A stretch of DNA of 64,000 nucleotides from Citromicrobium bathyomarinum (GCA_001306305.2 CP155577.1:372001-436000); one strand, 5' to 3'; shown: positions 16,799 through 28,368, counted from the first letter of the stretch. Program-made: numbers and translations. Notes: generated from the letters alone by a model not told the origin.

Positions 16799-19420
16799 AT
16801 GGCGGCCAGCAAACCCACTCCGATGATGGAACAGTACCACGCGCTCAAGCGCGAGGCGGGCGAGTGTCTGCTGTTCTACCGCATGGGCGACTTTTTCGAA
16901 CTGTTCTTCGACGATGCGAAGATCGCCGCCGGCGTGCTCGACATCGCGCTGACCAGCCGGGGCGAAAGCGGCGGGGAGGCGGTGCCGATGTGCGGCGTGC
17001 CGGTGCATTCCGCCGACGGCTATCTCGCCCGCCTGATCCGCGCCGGGCACCGCGTCGCGATTGCCGAGCAGGTCGAGACGCCCGACGAAGCCCGCGCGCG
17101 CGCCAAGGCAGAGGGCAAGCCTTCGTCCAAGGTGCTGGTCGCGCGTAAGATCATCCGCTTCGTGACCGCAGGCACGCTGACCGAGGATACGCTGCTCGAA
17201 CCGCGCCGCGCCAATCAGCTGGCGGCATTGTGCGAGCTGCGCGGGCGCGTGGGAATCGCGGCCTGCGACATCTCGACCGGACGCATGGAGCTGGAGGAGT
17301 GCGAGGCCGACGGGGTGGCCGCCGCGCTCTCCCGCCTCGGCGCGCGCGAGATCGTTGCGCCCGAAGACTGGGCCGATGCGCCTTACGAGGCCATCGCGCG
17401 CGCGCCCGGCGACTTCGCAAGCGAGCGCGGGCGCAAGCGGCTGGAAGAGCTGCACGGGGTCGCCACGCTCGACGCGTTTGGCACGTTCTCGCGCGCGATG
17501 CTCGCCGCGGCGGGAGGCCTGCTCGCCTATCTCGACCATGCCGGGCGCGGGTCCATGCCCTTCCTGCTGCCGCCGACGGTCAACGAAACCGGCGCAGTGA
17601 TGGCGATCGACGAGGCGAGCCGCACGAGTCTGGAGATTACCGCGACCCAGAACGGAGAGCGCGCGGGCAGCCTGCTGGGCACGGTGGACCGCTGCGTGAC
17701 CAGCGCGGGCGCGCGCCTGCTCGCCGAAGACCTCTCCGCCCCGCTCGCCCGCCGGACCGCGATCGAGGCGCGGCTCGCGCTCGTGCGCCTGTTCCACGAG
17801 GACCCGATCCTGCGCGGCGACACGCGCGAGGCGCTGCGCGCGATCCCCGACATCGCCCGCGCGCTGGCGCGGCTGGTCGCCGACCGGGGCAGCCCGCGCG
17901 ATCTGGGGCAGGTGCGTGACGGGCTGGCGCAGGCGCGCAGGCTCAACGATGCGCTGACCCGGCTGCGCGATCACCCGCCGCTGCTCGACGAACTGCTCCC
18001 GCAGCTGACCGGCCACGGCGCGCTGGTGGACGAGCTGTCGCGCGCGCTGGTCCCCTCCCCGCCGACCGAGCGCGGCAATGGCGGATTTATCGCCGCCGGA
18101 TACGACGCCGCGCTCGACGCGCTGCGCGAGACAAGCGGCAATGCGCGCCGCGCCATCGCGGCAATGGAGGCGCGCTATCGCAGCGAAACGGGGATCTCCG
18201 CGCTCAAGATCAAGCATAATGGCGTGCTGGGCTATTTCATCGAGGTGCCCGCGCGCCATGGCGACGCGCTTATGGGGCCGGACAGCGGCTTCACCCACCG
18301 CCAGACGATGGCCAACGCGGTCCGCTTCAACTCGGTCCACCTGCACGAGGAGGCGAGCCGAATCGCCGAGGCGGGCGGGCATGCGCTGGCTGCCGAGGAG
18401 GCCCATTTCGAGGCGCTGGTCGAAACCGTGGTCGCCGCACGCGAGCGAATCGCGCAGACCGCCGATGCGCTGGCGCGGATCGATGTCGCCGCAGCGCTCG
18501 CCGAGCGCGCGGCGGAGGGGGACTGGTGCGCGCCGCAGATCGACGATGCGCCCTGCCTCGAAATCGTCGCCGGGCGGCATCCGGTGGTCGAGGCAGCGCT
18601 GGCCAAGGCGGGCGAGCGCTTCGTGCCCAATGATTGCGGGCTCGCAGAGACGGACCGCCTGTGGCTGATCGGCGGGCCGAACATGGGCGGTAAATCGACC
18701 TTCCTGCGCGCCAATGCGCTGATCGTGCTGCTAGCGCAGGCGGGCAGCTACGTGCCCGCGACATCCGCGCGGATCGGGCTGGTCGACCGCCTGTTCAGCC
18801 GCGTCGGCGCGAGCGACAATCTCGCGCGCGGACGCTCCACCTTCATGGTCGAGATGGTCGAGACCGCCGCAATCCTCGCCCGCGCGAGCGAACGCAGCTT
18901 CGTGATCCTCGACGAGATCGGGCGCGGCACCTCGACCTACGACGGGTTGGCGCTGGCCTGGGCCGTGGCCGAGGCGATCCACGAGAACAATCGCTGCCGC
19001 TGTCTGTTCGCGACCCATTACCACGAGCTCGCCCGGCTGGCGGAAAGCTGCGACGCGCTCTCGCTCCACCATGTGCGTGCACGCGAATGGCAGGGCGATC
19101 TGGTGCTGCTGCACGAAGTGGCCGAAGGGCCTGCCGACCGCAGCTACGGCCTCGCGGTGGCCAAGCTGGCCGGCGTGCCGCCCGAGGTGGTCGACCGCGC
19201 CAGCGCAGTGCTCGCCAAGCTGGAGAAGGGGCGCGAGGAAACCGGCGGGCTCGCCGCAGGGCTCGGCGATCTGCCACTGTTCTCCGCTGCGGTTCAGGCC
19301 GAGCAGCAAGAGTGCGACAGCCTGCGCGACACCCTGAGCGCGCTGGACGTCGATGCGCTGTCCCCGCGCGAGGCGCTCGACATGCTGTACCAGTTGAAGC
19401 GCGAGGCGGGCGAAAGCTGA
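16799..19420 (+). CDS. mutS: DNA mismatch repair protein MutS
   Basis: An 873-residue protein of normal MutS length. The N-terminal mismatch-binding domain includes YRMGDFFELFFDDA (the Phe-x-Glu of mismatch recognition). The ATPase Walker A GGPNMGGKSTFLR lies near residue 624, and the Walker B/signature region DEIGRGTSTYDGLALAWA near 705. It recognises mismatches and works with MutL. It is divergent from maeB with 189 bases between. The ATG at 16799 is the first in frame and gives the canonical MMEQYHALK start region. Confidence 0.96.
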   Translation: MAASKPTPMMEQYHALKREAGECLLFYRMGDFFELFFDDAKIAAGVLDIALTSRGESGGEAVPMCGVPVHSADGYLARLIRAGHRVAIAEQVETPDEARARAKAEGKPSSKVLVARKIIRFVTAGTLTEDTLLEPRRANQLAALCELRGRVGIAACDISTGRMELEECEADGVAAALSRLGAREIVAPEDWADAPYEAIARAPGDFASERGRKRLEELHGVATLDAFGTFSRAMLAAAGGLLAYLDHAGRGSMPFLLPPTVNETGAVMAIDEASRTSLEITATQNGERAGSLLGTVDRCVTSAGARLLAEDLSAPLARRTAIEARLALVRLFHEDPILRGDTREALRAIPDIARALARLVADRGSPRDLGQVRDGLAQARRLNDALTRLRDHPPLLDELLPQLTGHGALVDELSRALVPSPPTERGNGGFIAAGYDAALDALRETSGNARRAIAAMEARYRSETGISALKIKHNGVLGYFIEVPARHGDALMGPDSGFTHRQTMANAVRFNSVHLHEEASRIAEAGGHALAAEEAHFEALVETVVAARERIAQTADALARIDVAAALAERAAEGDWCAPQIDDAPCLEIVAGRHPVVEAALAKAGERFVPNDCGLAETDRLWLIGGPNMGGKSTFLRANALIVLLAQAGSYVPATSARIGLVDRLFSRVGASDNLARGRSTFMVEMVETAAILARASERSFVILDEIGRGTSTYDGLALAWAVAEAIHENNRCRCLFATHYHELARLAESCDALSLHHVRAREWQGDLVLLHEVAEGPADRSYGLAVAKLAGVPPEVVDRASAVLAKLEKGREETGGLAAGLGDLPLFSAAVQAEQQECDSLRDTLSALDVDALSPREALDMLYQLKREAGES

Positions 19421-19468
19421 TCTTGCGCAGATTTGCCATCGCGCGCGAGGCCGCTAGGTTCTGAACGC

Positions 19469-19867
19469 ATGGCACAGGACGATCCCCCCGAAGATCCGGA
19501 CAAGAGCACGCAGTGGGCGGAATTCCGCACGGATCTGGCTGAGGATCGCAACATCATGGCGATGGAGCGGACTTTCGCGGGCTGGATGCGCACCGCCTTC
19601 GCCGCGATCGGCATCGGGCTGGGGTTTCGTGCATTGTTCGGCAGCTGGGACCCGTCATGGATGCCCAAGCTGATTGCCAGCCTGTTCATCCTGGGTGGCG
19701 GATGGCTGGCAATCACGGCGGAAAGGCGCGCGTGCAAGACGCTGGAGCGGCTCAGCACGCACGAATTCGCGCCGATCCCGACCCCCAATTTCCGCGTAAT
19801 GGCATATGGGGTCGCGATCGGCGCGATCGTCGTCACGGTCGGTCTGTGGATTTTGGTGGAAGGCTGA
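19469..19867 (+). CDS. YidH-type DUF202 membrane protein
   Basis: A 132-residue protein. A hydrophilic acidic N-terminus (DDPPEDPDKSTQ) is followed by the DUF202 signature (DRNIMAMERTFAGWMRTAFA) and three predicted membrane segments (about 40-58, 66-82 and 110-130). The start at 19469 is chosen over 19433 because it gives the usual family N-terminus. The function of the family is unknown. It is 48 bases downstream of mutS on the same strand. Confidence 0.85.
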   Translation: MAQDDPPEDPDKSTQWAEFRTDLAEDRNIMAMERTFAGWMRTAFAAIGIGLGFRALFGSWDPSWMPKLIASLFILGGGWLAITAERRACKTLERLSTHEFAPIPTPNFRVMAYGVAIGAIVVTVGLWILVEG

Positions 19868-19885
19868 AAAGCTCCCCGGCGCGTA

Positions 19886-20242
19886 TCAGGTGCCGTCGCC
19901 GCGCAGACCGTCGAGCTTCGCAGGCTTGCCGTACTTGTCGACATTGTCGTCGTGGTTCGGCTCGCCCCGATAGGCCGACATGTCGACCGTGTTGCCGCGC
20001 TCCATCTGGTTCATGTGGTCGACCACATCCTGCGCGTCCGGCGCGGTCAGGCCGCTGGGCGCATGCTCGCTGTCGGAATTGAGGATCGAGGTCGAAACAC
20101 CCTGCGCCTGATCGGCGACGGTCTGGGCCTGGTCATAGGCACCGACCTGCTCCGAATTCTCGTTCTCGGGCGCAAGATCGTCGGTCTGGCGACGCTCGCC
20201 GTCGAAGTCGGAAGGCAGGGTTTTCTTGTTGTTGTCGGCCAT
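19886..20242 (-). CDS. Hydrophilic hypothetical protein
   Basis: A 118-residue, very polar protein with no hydrophobic core (many Asp, Asn, Gln and Glu, e.g. NENSEQVGAYDQAQTVADQA), probably disordered. AAAGGAG lies a few bases before the ATG, a strong ribosome binding site. The family is unknown to me; the composition recalls stress-related disordered proteins of sphingomonads, but that is only an impression. It converges with the DUF202 gene, and a 33-bp inverted repeat lies 66 bases upstream of its start. Confidence 0.7.
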   Translation of the reverse strand: MADNNKKTLPSDFDGERRQTDDLAPENENSEQVGAYDQAQTVADQAQGVSTSILNSDSEHAPSGLTAPDAQDVVDHMNQMERGNTVDMSAYRGEPNHDDNVDKYGKPAKLDGLRGDGT

Positions 20243-20307
20243 GAGGAATCTCCTTTCCTCATGAACGGGCGGAGGGTTTGAGCGGTTCCTTGCGGATTCA
20301 GTGTCGC

Positions 20308-20387
20308 GGTACCAGCCCTCGCCCCTGCCCGGCCGACCCATCGATGGTATCCTGTGGGTTGGCCGGGCGGGGGTGAGGGCTGGTACC
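20308..20387. repeat. Long inverted repeat, 33-nt arms with 14-nt loop
   Basis: Arms at 20308-20340 and 20355-20387 both begin or end at a KpnI-like GGTACC and pair over 33 positions. The three non-Watson-Crick pairs are all G-U compatible in plus-strand RNA. No T-run follows on either side, so it is not a classical terminator. It lies between the 3' end of the 3-hydroxyacyl-CoA dehydrogenase gene and the start of the small minus-strand gene. Confidence 0.85.
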
Positions 20388-20394
20388 GTAAAAA

Positions 20395-21264
20395 TCAGCG
20401 CGTCGGCACGGGCGCATCGCCCGTATAGTCGTAGAAGCCGCGGCCCGTCTTGCGACCCAGCCAGCCGGCTTCGACATATTTCACCAGCAGCGGCGCCGGG
20501 CGATACTTGGTGTCGCCGGTGGTGTCGTGCAGCACGCGGATGATGTCGAGGCAGGTGTCGAGCCCCACGAAGTCCGCCAGTTGCAGCGGGCCCATCGGGT
20601 GATTGAGGCCTAGGCGGCACCCCAGATCGATATCCTCGATGCTGGCGGTCGACTGGCCGAGCACGAAGATCGCCTCGTTGATCATCGGCAGCAGGATGCG
20701 GTTGACGACGAAGCCCGGCTCGTCCTGGCTCAGCACCACTTCCTTGCCCAGCAGGTGGGCGAATTCGATCGTCCGGTCGGTCACGTCCTTGTTGGTCGCG
20801 AGGCCGGGGATCACTTCGATCAGGCCCATCACGGGCACCGGATTGAAGAAGTGCAGGCCGATGAAGCGGCCCGGATCGGGCGACCAGTTGGCCATTCGCG
20901 TGATCGGGATCGAGCTGGTGTTGCTGGCGAGGATCGCGCCCTCGCCCAGCACCTTGCCCGCGTTCTCGAAAATGCCCTGCTTGATCGCTTCCTTCTCGGT
21001 CGCGGCTTCGATGATCAGGTCGGCCTCGGCCATCGGCGCAAGTTCGCCGGTGGGGGTGATGCGGGCGAGCGTGGCTTCGGCCTCGGCCACTTCCATCTTG
21101 CCCTTGCCGACCAGCTTGCCGAGCGCGCGCTCGATGCCCTTGTGCGATTCTTCCGCGATGGCGAGATCGCGGTCGCTGAGGAATACTTTGAGCCCGTGCT
21201 GGGCGATGGTCTGCGCGATGCCCGAGCCCATTTGGCCCGCACCGATGACACCGATGGTCTGCAT
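20395..21264 (-). CDS. hbd: 3-hydroxybutyryl-CoA dehydrogenase
   Basis: A 289-residue protein of the usual length. The NAD-binding motif GVIGAGQMGSGIAQ is at the N-terminus, the ASNTSSIPIT segment lies near residue 115, and the catalytic-histidine region GLHFFNPVPVMGLIEVIPG near 138-156. The C-terminal helical domain includes DTCLDIIRVLHDTTGD. It oxidises (S)-3-hydroxyacyl-CoA to acetoacetyl-CoA in beta-oxidation or butyrate/PHB metabolism. The start MQTIGVIG is where the Rossmann fold begins. Confidence 0.92.
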   Translation of the reverse strand: MQTIGVIGAGQMGSGIAQTIAQHGLKVFLSDRDLAIAEESHKGIERALGKLVGKGKMEVAEAEATLARITPTGELAPMAEADLIIEAATEKEAIKQGIFENAGKVLGEGAILASNTSSIPITRMANWSPDPGRFIGLHFFNPVPVMGLIEVIPGLATNKDVTDRTIEFAHLLGKEVVLSQDEPGFVVNRILLPMINEAIFVLGQSTASIEDIDLGCRLGLNHPMGPLQLADFVGLDTCLDIIRVLHDTTGDTKYRPAPLLVKYVEAGWLGRKTGRGFYDYTGDAPVPTR

Positions 21265-21340
21265 GAGATTGTCCGTCCTTCGCAACTGCAGCAAGGACGG
21301 CTGGCTAGCGATCAAGCCGCCCGCTGGCTAGCTGTCAGTT

Positions 21341-21928
21341 TTAGCGATTGGCTCCGGGCGTCCAGGTGATGTCCGCCTTGCCACCATCATTGGCCGCACG
21401 GGCAAGCACGAACAGCAGGTCCGACAGGCGGTTGATATAGTGCAGCGCCGCCGGGTTGACCGGCTCCAGCTCCGCCAGCGCGGTCATCGCGCGTTCCGCC
21501 TTGCGTACGCTGGCGCGCGCGACATGCAGCCGTGCCGCGGCCTCGCTGCCGCCGGGAAGGATGAAGCTGGTCAGCGGTTCGAGATCTTCATTGGCCGTAT
21601 CGATCGCGCGCTCGATCCAGTCGACTTGGCCGCCCACGATCCGCAGGACCATTTCGCCCGGTTCGAACCCTTCGCCATCGAGCGCGCCCTTGGGCGTGGC
21701 GAGATCCGCGCCCAGATCGAACAGGTCGTTCTGCACCCGGCGAAGAGCCGCGACCCCATCATGCCCGGCGTCCAGCGCGCAGATTGCGAGGCCGAGCGCG
21801 CTGTTCGCCTCATCAACCGCGCCGATCGCTTCTATACGGGCGGCGTGCTTGGGGCTGCGCGAGCCATCGACGAGGCCCGTCGTGCCGTCGTCGCCGGTGC
21901 GGGTGTAGATCTTGTTGAGCTTGACCAT
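21341..21928 (-). CDS. Cob(I)alamin adenosyltransferase, PduO type
   Basis: A 195-residue protein with the PduO N-terminal ATP-binding motif TRTGDDGTTGLVDGSR, central VDEANSALG, and the conserved RASVRKAERAM and YINRLSDLLFVLAR segments of the helical bundle. It transfers the adenosyl group of ATP to cob(I)alamin to form coenzyme B12. The next genes on the same strand are the twin-TM protein and gluQ, upstream in the same direction. Confidence 0.93.
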   Translation of the reverse strand: MVKLNKIYTRTGDDGTTGLVDGSRSPKHAARIEAIGAVDEANSALGLAICALDAGHDGVAALRRVQNDLFDLGADLATPKGALDGEGFEPGEMVLRIVGGQVDWIERAIDTANEDLEPLTSFILPGGSEAAARLHVARASVRKAERAMTALAELEPVNPAALHYINRLSDLLFVLARAANDGGKADITWTPGANR

Positions 21929-21946
21929 GCGGGCCGAATGGCCGCG

Positions 21947-22177
21947 TTACTGCGACACTGCAAGCAGGATGGCGACCACCAGGATCGCCAGACCCTGATA
22001 CTTGATCCGGTCGAACATCGCCTTGTTCTGCATCAGCTGCATCTCGCTCACCGTCTCGCCGGTGTTGTTTTCCAGATCGATCTTGGTGGTCTTCAGGAAC
22101 GCGACGACGCCGCGGATCAGCGACACGACGACCATGATCGCAAGGAAGATGATGGCGATGACGAGAAGTGTTTGCAT
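21947..22177 (-). CDS. HIG1-like twin-transmembrane protein
   Basis: A 76-residue protein with two membrane helices (about residues 3-27 and 58-75) and a polar loop with MQNKAMFDRIKYQGLAI. This matches the small HIG1/twin-TM proteins of alphaproteobacteria, some of which associate with respiratory complexes. It lies 18 bases upstream of the adenosyltransferase and three bases after gluQ, so the three genes form an operon. Confidence 0.8.
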   Translation of the reverse strand: MQTLLVIAIIFLAIMVVVSLIRGVVAFLKTTKIDLENNTGETVSEMQLMQNKAMFDRIKYQGLAILVVAILLAVSQ

Positions 22178-22180
22178 ATC

Positions 22181-23017
22181 CTATATATGGGGCTTTCCGA
22201 GCGAAATTCCAATCGGCCATTCCCCCCGCCTCAGCCGCGCTGCCCACGCGGGCCCATCCTCGCCCGCTTCGCGATGGTCCGCAAGGGCGGGTGAGCCACG
22301 GCGCTTGGCGAGTTTGCGCCCCTCTTGGTCGAGCAGCAGCGGGTGATGATGCCAGCGCGGCACCGGCAGGCCGAGCAGCGCCTGCAGCACGCGGTGGACC
22401 GGAGTCGCGTGGAACAGGTCGAGCCCGCGGGTGACCAGCGTGACGCCATCCGCCGCGTCGTCCACCGTCACCGCGAGGTGGTAGCTCGCGGGCAGATCCT
22501 TGCGGCGCAGCACCGGATCGCCCAGCCCGTCCGGATCGAGAGTCTGCTCGCCCACGATGTCGTCATGCCAGCAGAGCGGGCCGGTGATCGCCAGTGCCTT
22601 GCTCAGGTCCATGCGCAGCGCGGCGGGGGCATCGGTCGGCACGTCCCGGTGCCTGCAGGTGCCGGGATAGATCGGCCCCTCCGGCCCCGCCTCGCTCGCC
22701 GCAGCCGCGATTTCGGCGCGGGTGCAGGTGCACGGATAGAGCACGCCGAGCGCATCGAGCTTGTCCAGCGCCGCCTCGTACCGCGCCAGCCGCGTGCCCT
22801 GTGCGGGCACCTCGTGCCATTCGAGACCCAGCCAGGCGAGATCCTTGCGGAACTCCTCTGCCAGTTCGGGGCGACTGCGCGGTCCGTCGATATCCTCGAT
22901 CCTCAACAGAAAGCACCCGCCCGCCGCGCGCGCCAGATCGTGCGCGACGATAGCCGAATAGGCGTGCCCCCAGTGCAGGGGGCCGTTGGGGCTGGGGGCG
23001 AAGCGGGTCACGGTCAT
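22181..23017 (-). CDS. gluQ: Glutamyl-Q tRNA(Asp) synthetase
   Basis: A 278-residue protein matching the catalytic half of a glutamyl-tRNA synthetase without an anticodon-binding domain, as in GluQ. The class I signature is RFAPSPNGPLHWGHAYSAI at the N-terminus and the KMSKS-like loop is KLAKRRGS near residue 237. It glutamylates queuosine in tRNA(Asp). Zinc-binding cysteines are present (CTCTRAE near residue 100 and C in GTCRHRD). A queC gene for queuosine synthesis lies at 62.5-63.2 kb, a functional link. Confidence 0.93.
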   Translation of the reverse strand: MTVTRFAPSPNGPLHWGHAYSAIVAHDLARAAGGCFLLRIEDIDGPRSRPELAEEFRKDLAWLGLEWHEVPAQGTRLARYEAALDKLDALGVLYPCTCTRAEIAAAASEAGPEGPIYPGTCRHRDVPTDAPAALRMDLSKALAITGPLCWHDDIVGEQTLDPDGLGDPVLRRKDLPASYHLAVTVDDAADGVTLVTRGLDLFHATPVHRVLQALLGLPVPRWHHHPLLLDQEGRKLAKRRGSPALADHREAGEDGPAWAARLRRGEWPIGISLGKPHI

Positions 23018-23144
23018 GGCTTGACGTCTTTAGCGGGCATCGCGGCCAAGTCGTCAAAAAGGACTGTGGAAACCATCTTTGTAACAGGCTTGACGCTTTT
23101 GCGAGCAAATGGTCCTTTCATCGCATCAGGGAGGACACAAGCAA

Positions 23145-23753
23145 GTGTTCAAAGCCGATCTGATCGACCGCGCGGCCACGTTCCGCAGCGTAGATGAAGA
23201 CCCGACGAGGAATTTGTCGGCGTGCCCGACTCTGGTTCTCAACGCGGACTACACCCCGCTGTCCTATTACCCGCTGTCGATCTGGCCGTGGCAGACCGCG
23301 ATCAAGGCGATCTTCCTTGAGCGGGTCGATGTGGTCGCGAGCTACGACCGGCAGGTGCATTCGCCCTCGCTCGATATGAAGCTGCCCAGCGTCATCGCGC
23401 TCAGGCAATATGTGAAGCCGTCTGAATTCCCCGCCTTCACCCGCTTCAACCTGTTCCTGCGCGACCGCTTCATCTGCCAGTATTGCGGCAGCCCCAGTCA
23501 CCTGACCTTCGACCACGTCGTCCCGCGCCGCCTCGGCGGGAAAACCACGTGGGAGAACATCTCTACCGCCTGCGCGCCGTGCAACATGAAGAAGGGCGGA
23601 CGCACGCCGAAACAGGCGGGCATGAAGCTGATGGTCGAGCCGATCAGGCCGACCAACTGGCAGCTGCAGCAACACGGCAAGAGCTTCCCGCCCAACTACC
23701 TCCACGAAACCTGGCGGGACTGGCTCTACTGGGACATCGAGCTGGAGGAGTGA
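23145..23753 (+). CDS. HNH endonuclease-domain protein
   Basis: A 202-residue protein with a C-terminal HNH core: CQYCG, then HLTFDHVVPRRLGG with the active-site histidines, and ACAPCNMKKGG as the second zinc pair. The N-terminal part (VLNADYTPLSYYPLSIWPW) is typical of a widely conserved alphaproteobacterial HNH family. A GTG at 23145 is preferred because GGGAGGA lies about ten bases upstream; an ATG at 23109 is possible. Its biological role is not established. Confidence 0.88.
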   Translation: MFKADLIDRAATFRSVDEDPTRNLSACPTLVLNADYTPLSYYPLSIWPWQTAIKAIFLERVDVVASYDRQVHSPSLDMKLPSVIALRQYVKPSEFPAFTRFNLFLRDRFICQYCGSPSHLTFDHVVPRRLGGKTTWENISTACAPCNMKKGGRTPKQAGMKLMVEPIRPTNWQLQQHGKSFPPNYLHETWRDWLYWDIELEE

Positions 23754-23838
23754 GAGGACCGCTGCGTCCGCTTCCAATCCGCCGATTCTTGCGGGTGGCA
23801 ACCGATCCCATTACCCTTCCTCCCAACAGGAGGTAATC

Positions 23839-24669
23839 GTGACACAGCACCCCATCCTTGTTGCTACCGATTTCAAACCCCGTTCGGACCGCGCCGTGGA
23901 TCGCGCCGTCCAGCTTGCCCGGGAAACCGGACGCGAACTGGTGGTCGTCCACGCGGTCGAAGACCCGGACGTCATCCGGGTCGGGCCTTCGCTCGAGGAA
24001 CGGGTGGCCTCGGTCATGCCGGAGAATGTGGGCGATTATCGCTGCCTGTTTCCCGAGGGATCGGCGCCCGCCGCCATCGCGCAGGCGGTGGAGGACGAGG
24101 ATCCCTTCTGCCTCGTCATCGGCGTCGCGCGCTACAATTCGGTCGGCGACTTCTTGCTCGGCACAGCGGTCGACATGCTGCTGCGCCGGTCGCCCTATCC
24201 GGTGCTGGTCGCCAAGGAACGGCCGCGCGCAGCTTACGAGCATATCGTCATCGGGACCGACCTGTCCGACGCCTCGAAACGCGGCGTGGAGGCGGTCGTC
24301 CGCATGTTCCCGCAGGCGCAGCTGCACCTCGTCCACGCATTCCACGTCCCCTATGAGGCGTGGCAGAACGCCGAATATGTGCGCAATGAACTGGCAGCCG
24401 CGGCGCAGGAACAGTGCGACGGCTTCACCGAGCAGCTGGATATTTCGCAGGCATGCCGTGAGCAAATGACCATGGAGCAGGTCGAAGGATCGCCGCTCAC
24501 CGCCATCAACAGGACGATTCGCAAATACGACGCGCATCTGTGCGCGCTGACCTCGCATGGCTACGGCGGCTTGCGCCAGGCGCTGATCGGCAGCACGGTC
24601 AGCGATCTGCTGAAGACCCTGACCATCGATACGCTGGTCATCCATCCGGAGCATGAGAGCGCGGCCTGA
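23839..24669 (+). CDS. Universal stress protein with tandem Usp domains
   Basis: A 276-residue protein with two Usp folds. The first starts HPILVATDFKPRSDRAVDRA; the second begins near residue 133 with HIVIGTDLSDASKRGVEA and ends with an ATP-binding-like GLRQALIGSTVSDLL. Tandem Usp proteins bind nucleotides and respond to stress. AGGAGG lies directly before the ATG, a strong ribosome binding site. It converges with the aldo/keto reductase gene. Confidence 0.9.
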   Translation: MTQHPILVATDFKPRSDRAVDRAVQLARETGRELVVVHAVEDPDVIRVGPSLEERVASVMPENVGDYRCLFPEGSAPAAIAQAVEDEDPFCLVIGVARYNSVGDFLLGTAVDMLLRRSPYPVLVAKERPRAAYEHIVIGTDLSDASKRGVEAVVRMFPQAQLHLVHAFHVPYEAWQNAEYVRNELAAAAQEQCDGFTEQLDISQACREQMTMEQVEGSPLTAINRTIRKYDAHLCALTSHGYGGLRQALIGSTVSDLLKTLTIDTLVIHPEHESAA

Positions 24670-24724
24670 CGGAAATCTGGCCCGCCCGGCTGGTGCCGCC
24701 AGGCGGGGATAGAGTGGCCTCGCC

Positions 24725-26938
<2,214 letters not shown>

Positions 26939-26946
<8 letters not shown>

Positions 26947-27565
26947 CGGGCAGCTCCCGCAAAATCGCGCGGCACAGGCCCGCATCGCCGCCGCCGACCT
27001 TCAGCGGCAGAGCGATCAGTTCGTACAGGCCCGCAGGCACGTCATCGAGCACCAGCCCTTCGAGGATGCGCATGTCGTGCTTCAGCACCGCGAGATGCGC
27101 GTCCATCGTCTTGCTTTCCTGCGGATCGACCGAGGGCGCGTCGGTCCCGATCAGGACCACGCCCTGCGCCGCGAGCCATTCGATCGCCTCGGCCCCGATG
27201 GGGAGCCAGTCGCTGCGCCATTCCTCATGCGGGAAAGCATCCCAGGTGCGGAACAGCACACGGTTGGCATATTCGAGATCGGGCAGGTCGCCGATATCGA
27301 TCTCCCCTTCGACGCCGCGCGCATCGACCACGATGCAGGTGCCGAGATACGGATCGAGGCTCATGCTGGCTGCATCCGCACCATCCGCCGCGTAGTGCAG
27401 CGGCGCGTCGGCATGGGTGCCCGAATGCGTGCTCATGGTCATCCGGCCCACGTTGACCGGCGATCCGTCCTCCATCTTCCACGTCCGCTCGAACGCGAAG
27501 TCGGTATCGCCCGGCCACACGGGCAGGCCCGGACGGAGCACCTGCGAGATGTCCCAGATCTTCAC
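26939..27565 (-). CDS. kynB: Kynurenine formamidase (cyclase family)
   Basis: A 208-residue metal-dependent hydrolase of the cyclase family with the signature HSGTHADAPLHY and the DLP/ADAPS segments of KynB. It hydrolyses N-formylkynurenine to kynurenine. The start is a GTG at 27565 that overlaps the kynA stop (GTGA); the longer frame upstream runs inside kynA. It also overlaps kynU by eight bases, so all three genes are tightly coupled. Confidence 0.94.
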
Positions 27566-28368
27566 AGAACTGTCCTCACGGACAGCAGCTCGGGGAAGAA
27601 CACCTCCTTCAGCACGCCTTCGAGATAGCCGACGCCCGAGGTGCCGCCGGTGCCCTTCTTGAAACCGATGATCCGCTCGACCGTCTTCAAGTGCCCGAAG
27701 CGCCAGCGCTGGAAGTGGTATTCCAGATCGACCAGCTTTTCCGCCAGCTCGTACAGGTCCCAGTGGTCGTGCGGGTTCTGGTAGATCGTCACCCATGCCG
27801 CCTCGACCGCATCGGATTTCTCCCACCGCTCTTCGCGGTCGCGGTTCAGCACATCTGCGGGAATGTCGAAGCCGCGCTTGGCGAGCAGGCGCACGGTCTC
27901 TTCGTAGAGGCTAGGCTTGGCCAGCTCCGCGCGCAGCTTCGCAGCCACTTCGGGCACCGCCTCGTGCATCGTCACCATGTTCGGTTTTCGCCCGCCGAGG
28001 ATGAATTCCATCAGGCGGTATTGCGCGGACTGGAAGCCGCTGGAGGTGCCCAGATGCGGGCGGACCAGCGAATAGTCGTGCGGGGTCATCGTGCTCAGCA
28101 CGTTCCAGCTCTGGATCAGCTGCTCCTGCGCGCGCGCCACGCGGGCGAGCATCTTGAACGCGGGGCGCAAGCGGTCCTCCCGAATCGCCTCGCGCGCGGC
28201 CTCCAGCTCGTGCAGGCACAGCTTGAGCCACAGCTCGCTCGCCTGATGGACGATGATGAACAGGAGCTCGTCCTGCGCATCGGAGCGCGGATGCTGCGCG
28301 GCGAGAATCCGGTCGAGATCGAGATAGGAGGCGTAAGTGACGCCGTCATTGTCGGTCGTGTCTGGCAT
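27562..28368 (-). CDS. kynA: Tryptophan 2,3-dioxygenase
   Basis: A 268-residue haem enzyme. Signature segments include YLDLDRILAAQHP, DELLFIIVHQASELWLKL, TPHDYSLVRPHLGTSSGFQS and the C-terminal GHLKTVERIIGFKKGTGGT, the latter binding tryptophan and haem. It opens the indole ring to N-formylkynurenine, the first step of the kynurenine route. It is the promoter-proximal gene of kynA-kynB-kynU. Product fate beyond anthranilate is not visible in the window. Confidence 0.95.
   Translation of the reverse strand: MPDTTDNDGVTYASYLDLDRILAAQHPRSDAQDELLFIIVHQASELWLKLCLHELEAAREAIREDRLRPAFKMLARVARAQEQLIQSWNVLSTMTPHDYSLVRPHLGTSSGFQSAQYRLMEFILGGRKPNMVTMHEAVPEVAAKLRAELAKPSLYEETVRLLAKRGFDIPADVLNRDREERWEKSDAVEAAWVTIYQNPHDHWDLYELAEKLVDLEYHFQRWRFGHLKTVERIIGFKKGTGGTSGVGYLEGVLKEVFFPELLSVRTVL

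Noticed and set aside
16610-18580. Upstream extension of the maeB frame into the mutS region (1430 codons in total)
   Set aside because: Family similarity begins at MADEKSTGD (16609), and the extension is antisense to mutS.
24680-24715. Terminator between the Usp and aldo/keto reductase genes
   Set aside because: Only a weak and interrupted stem (CCCGCC/GGCGGG) without T-run; not convincing.
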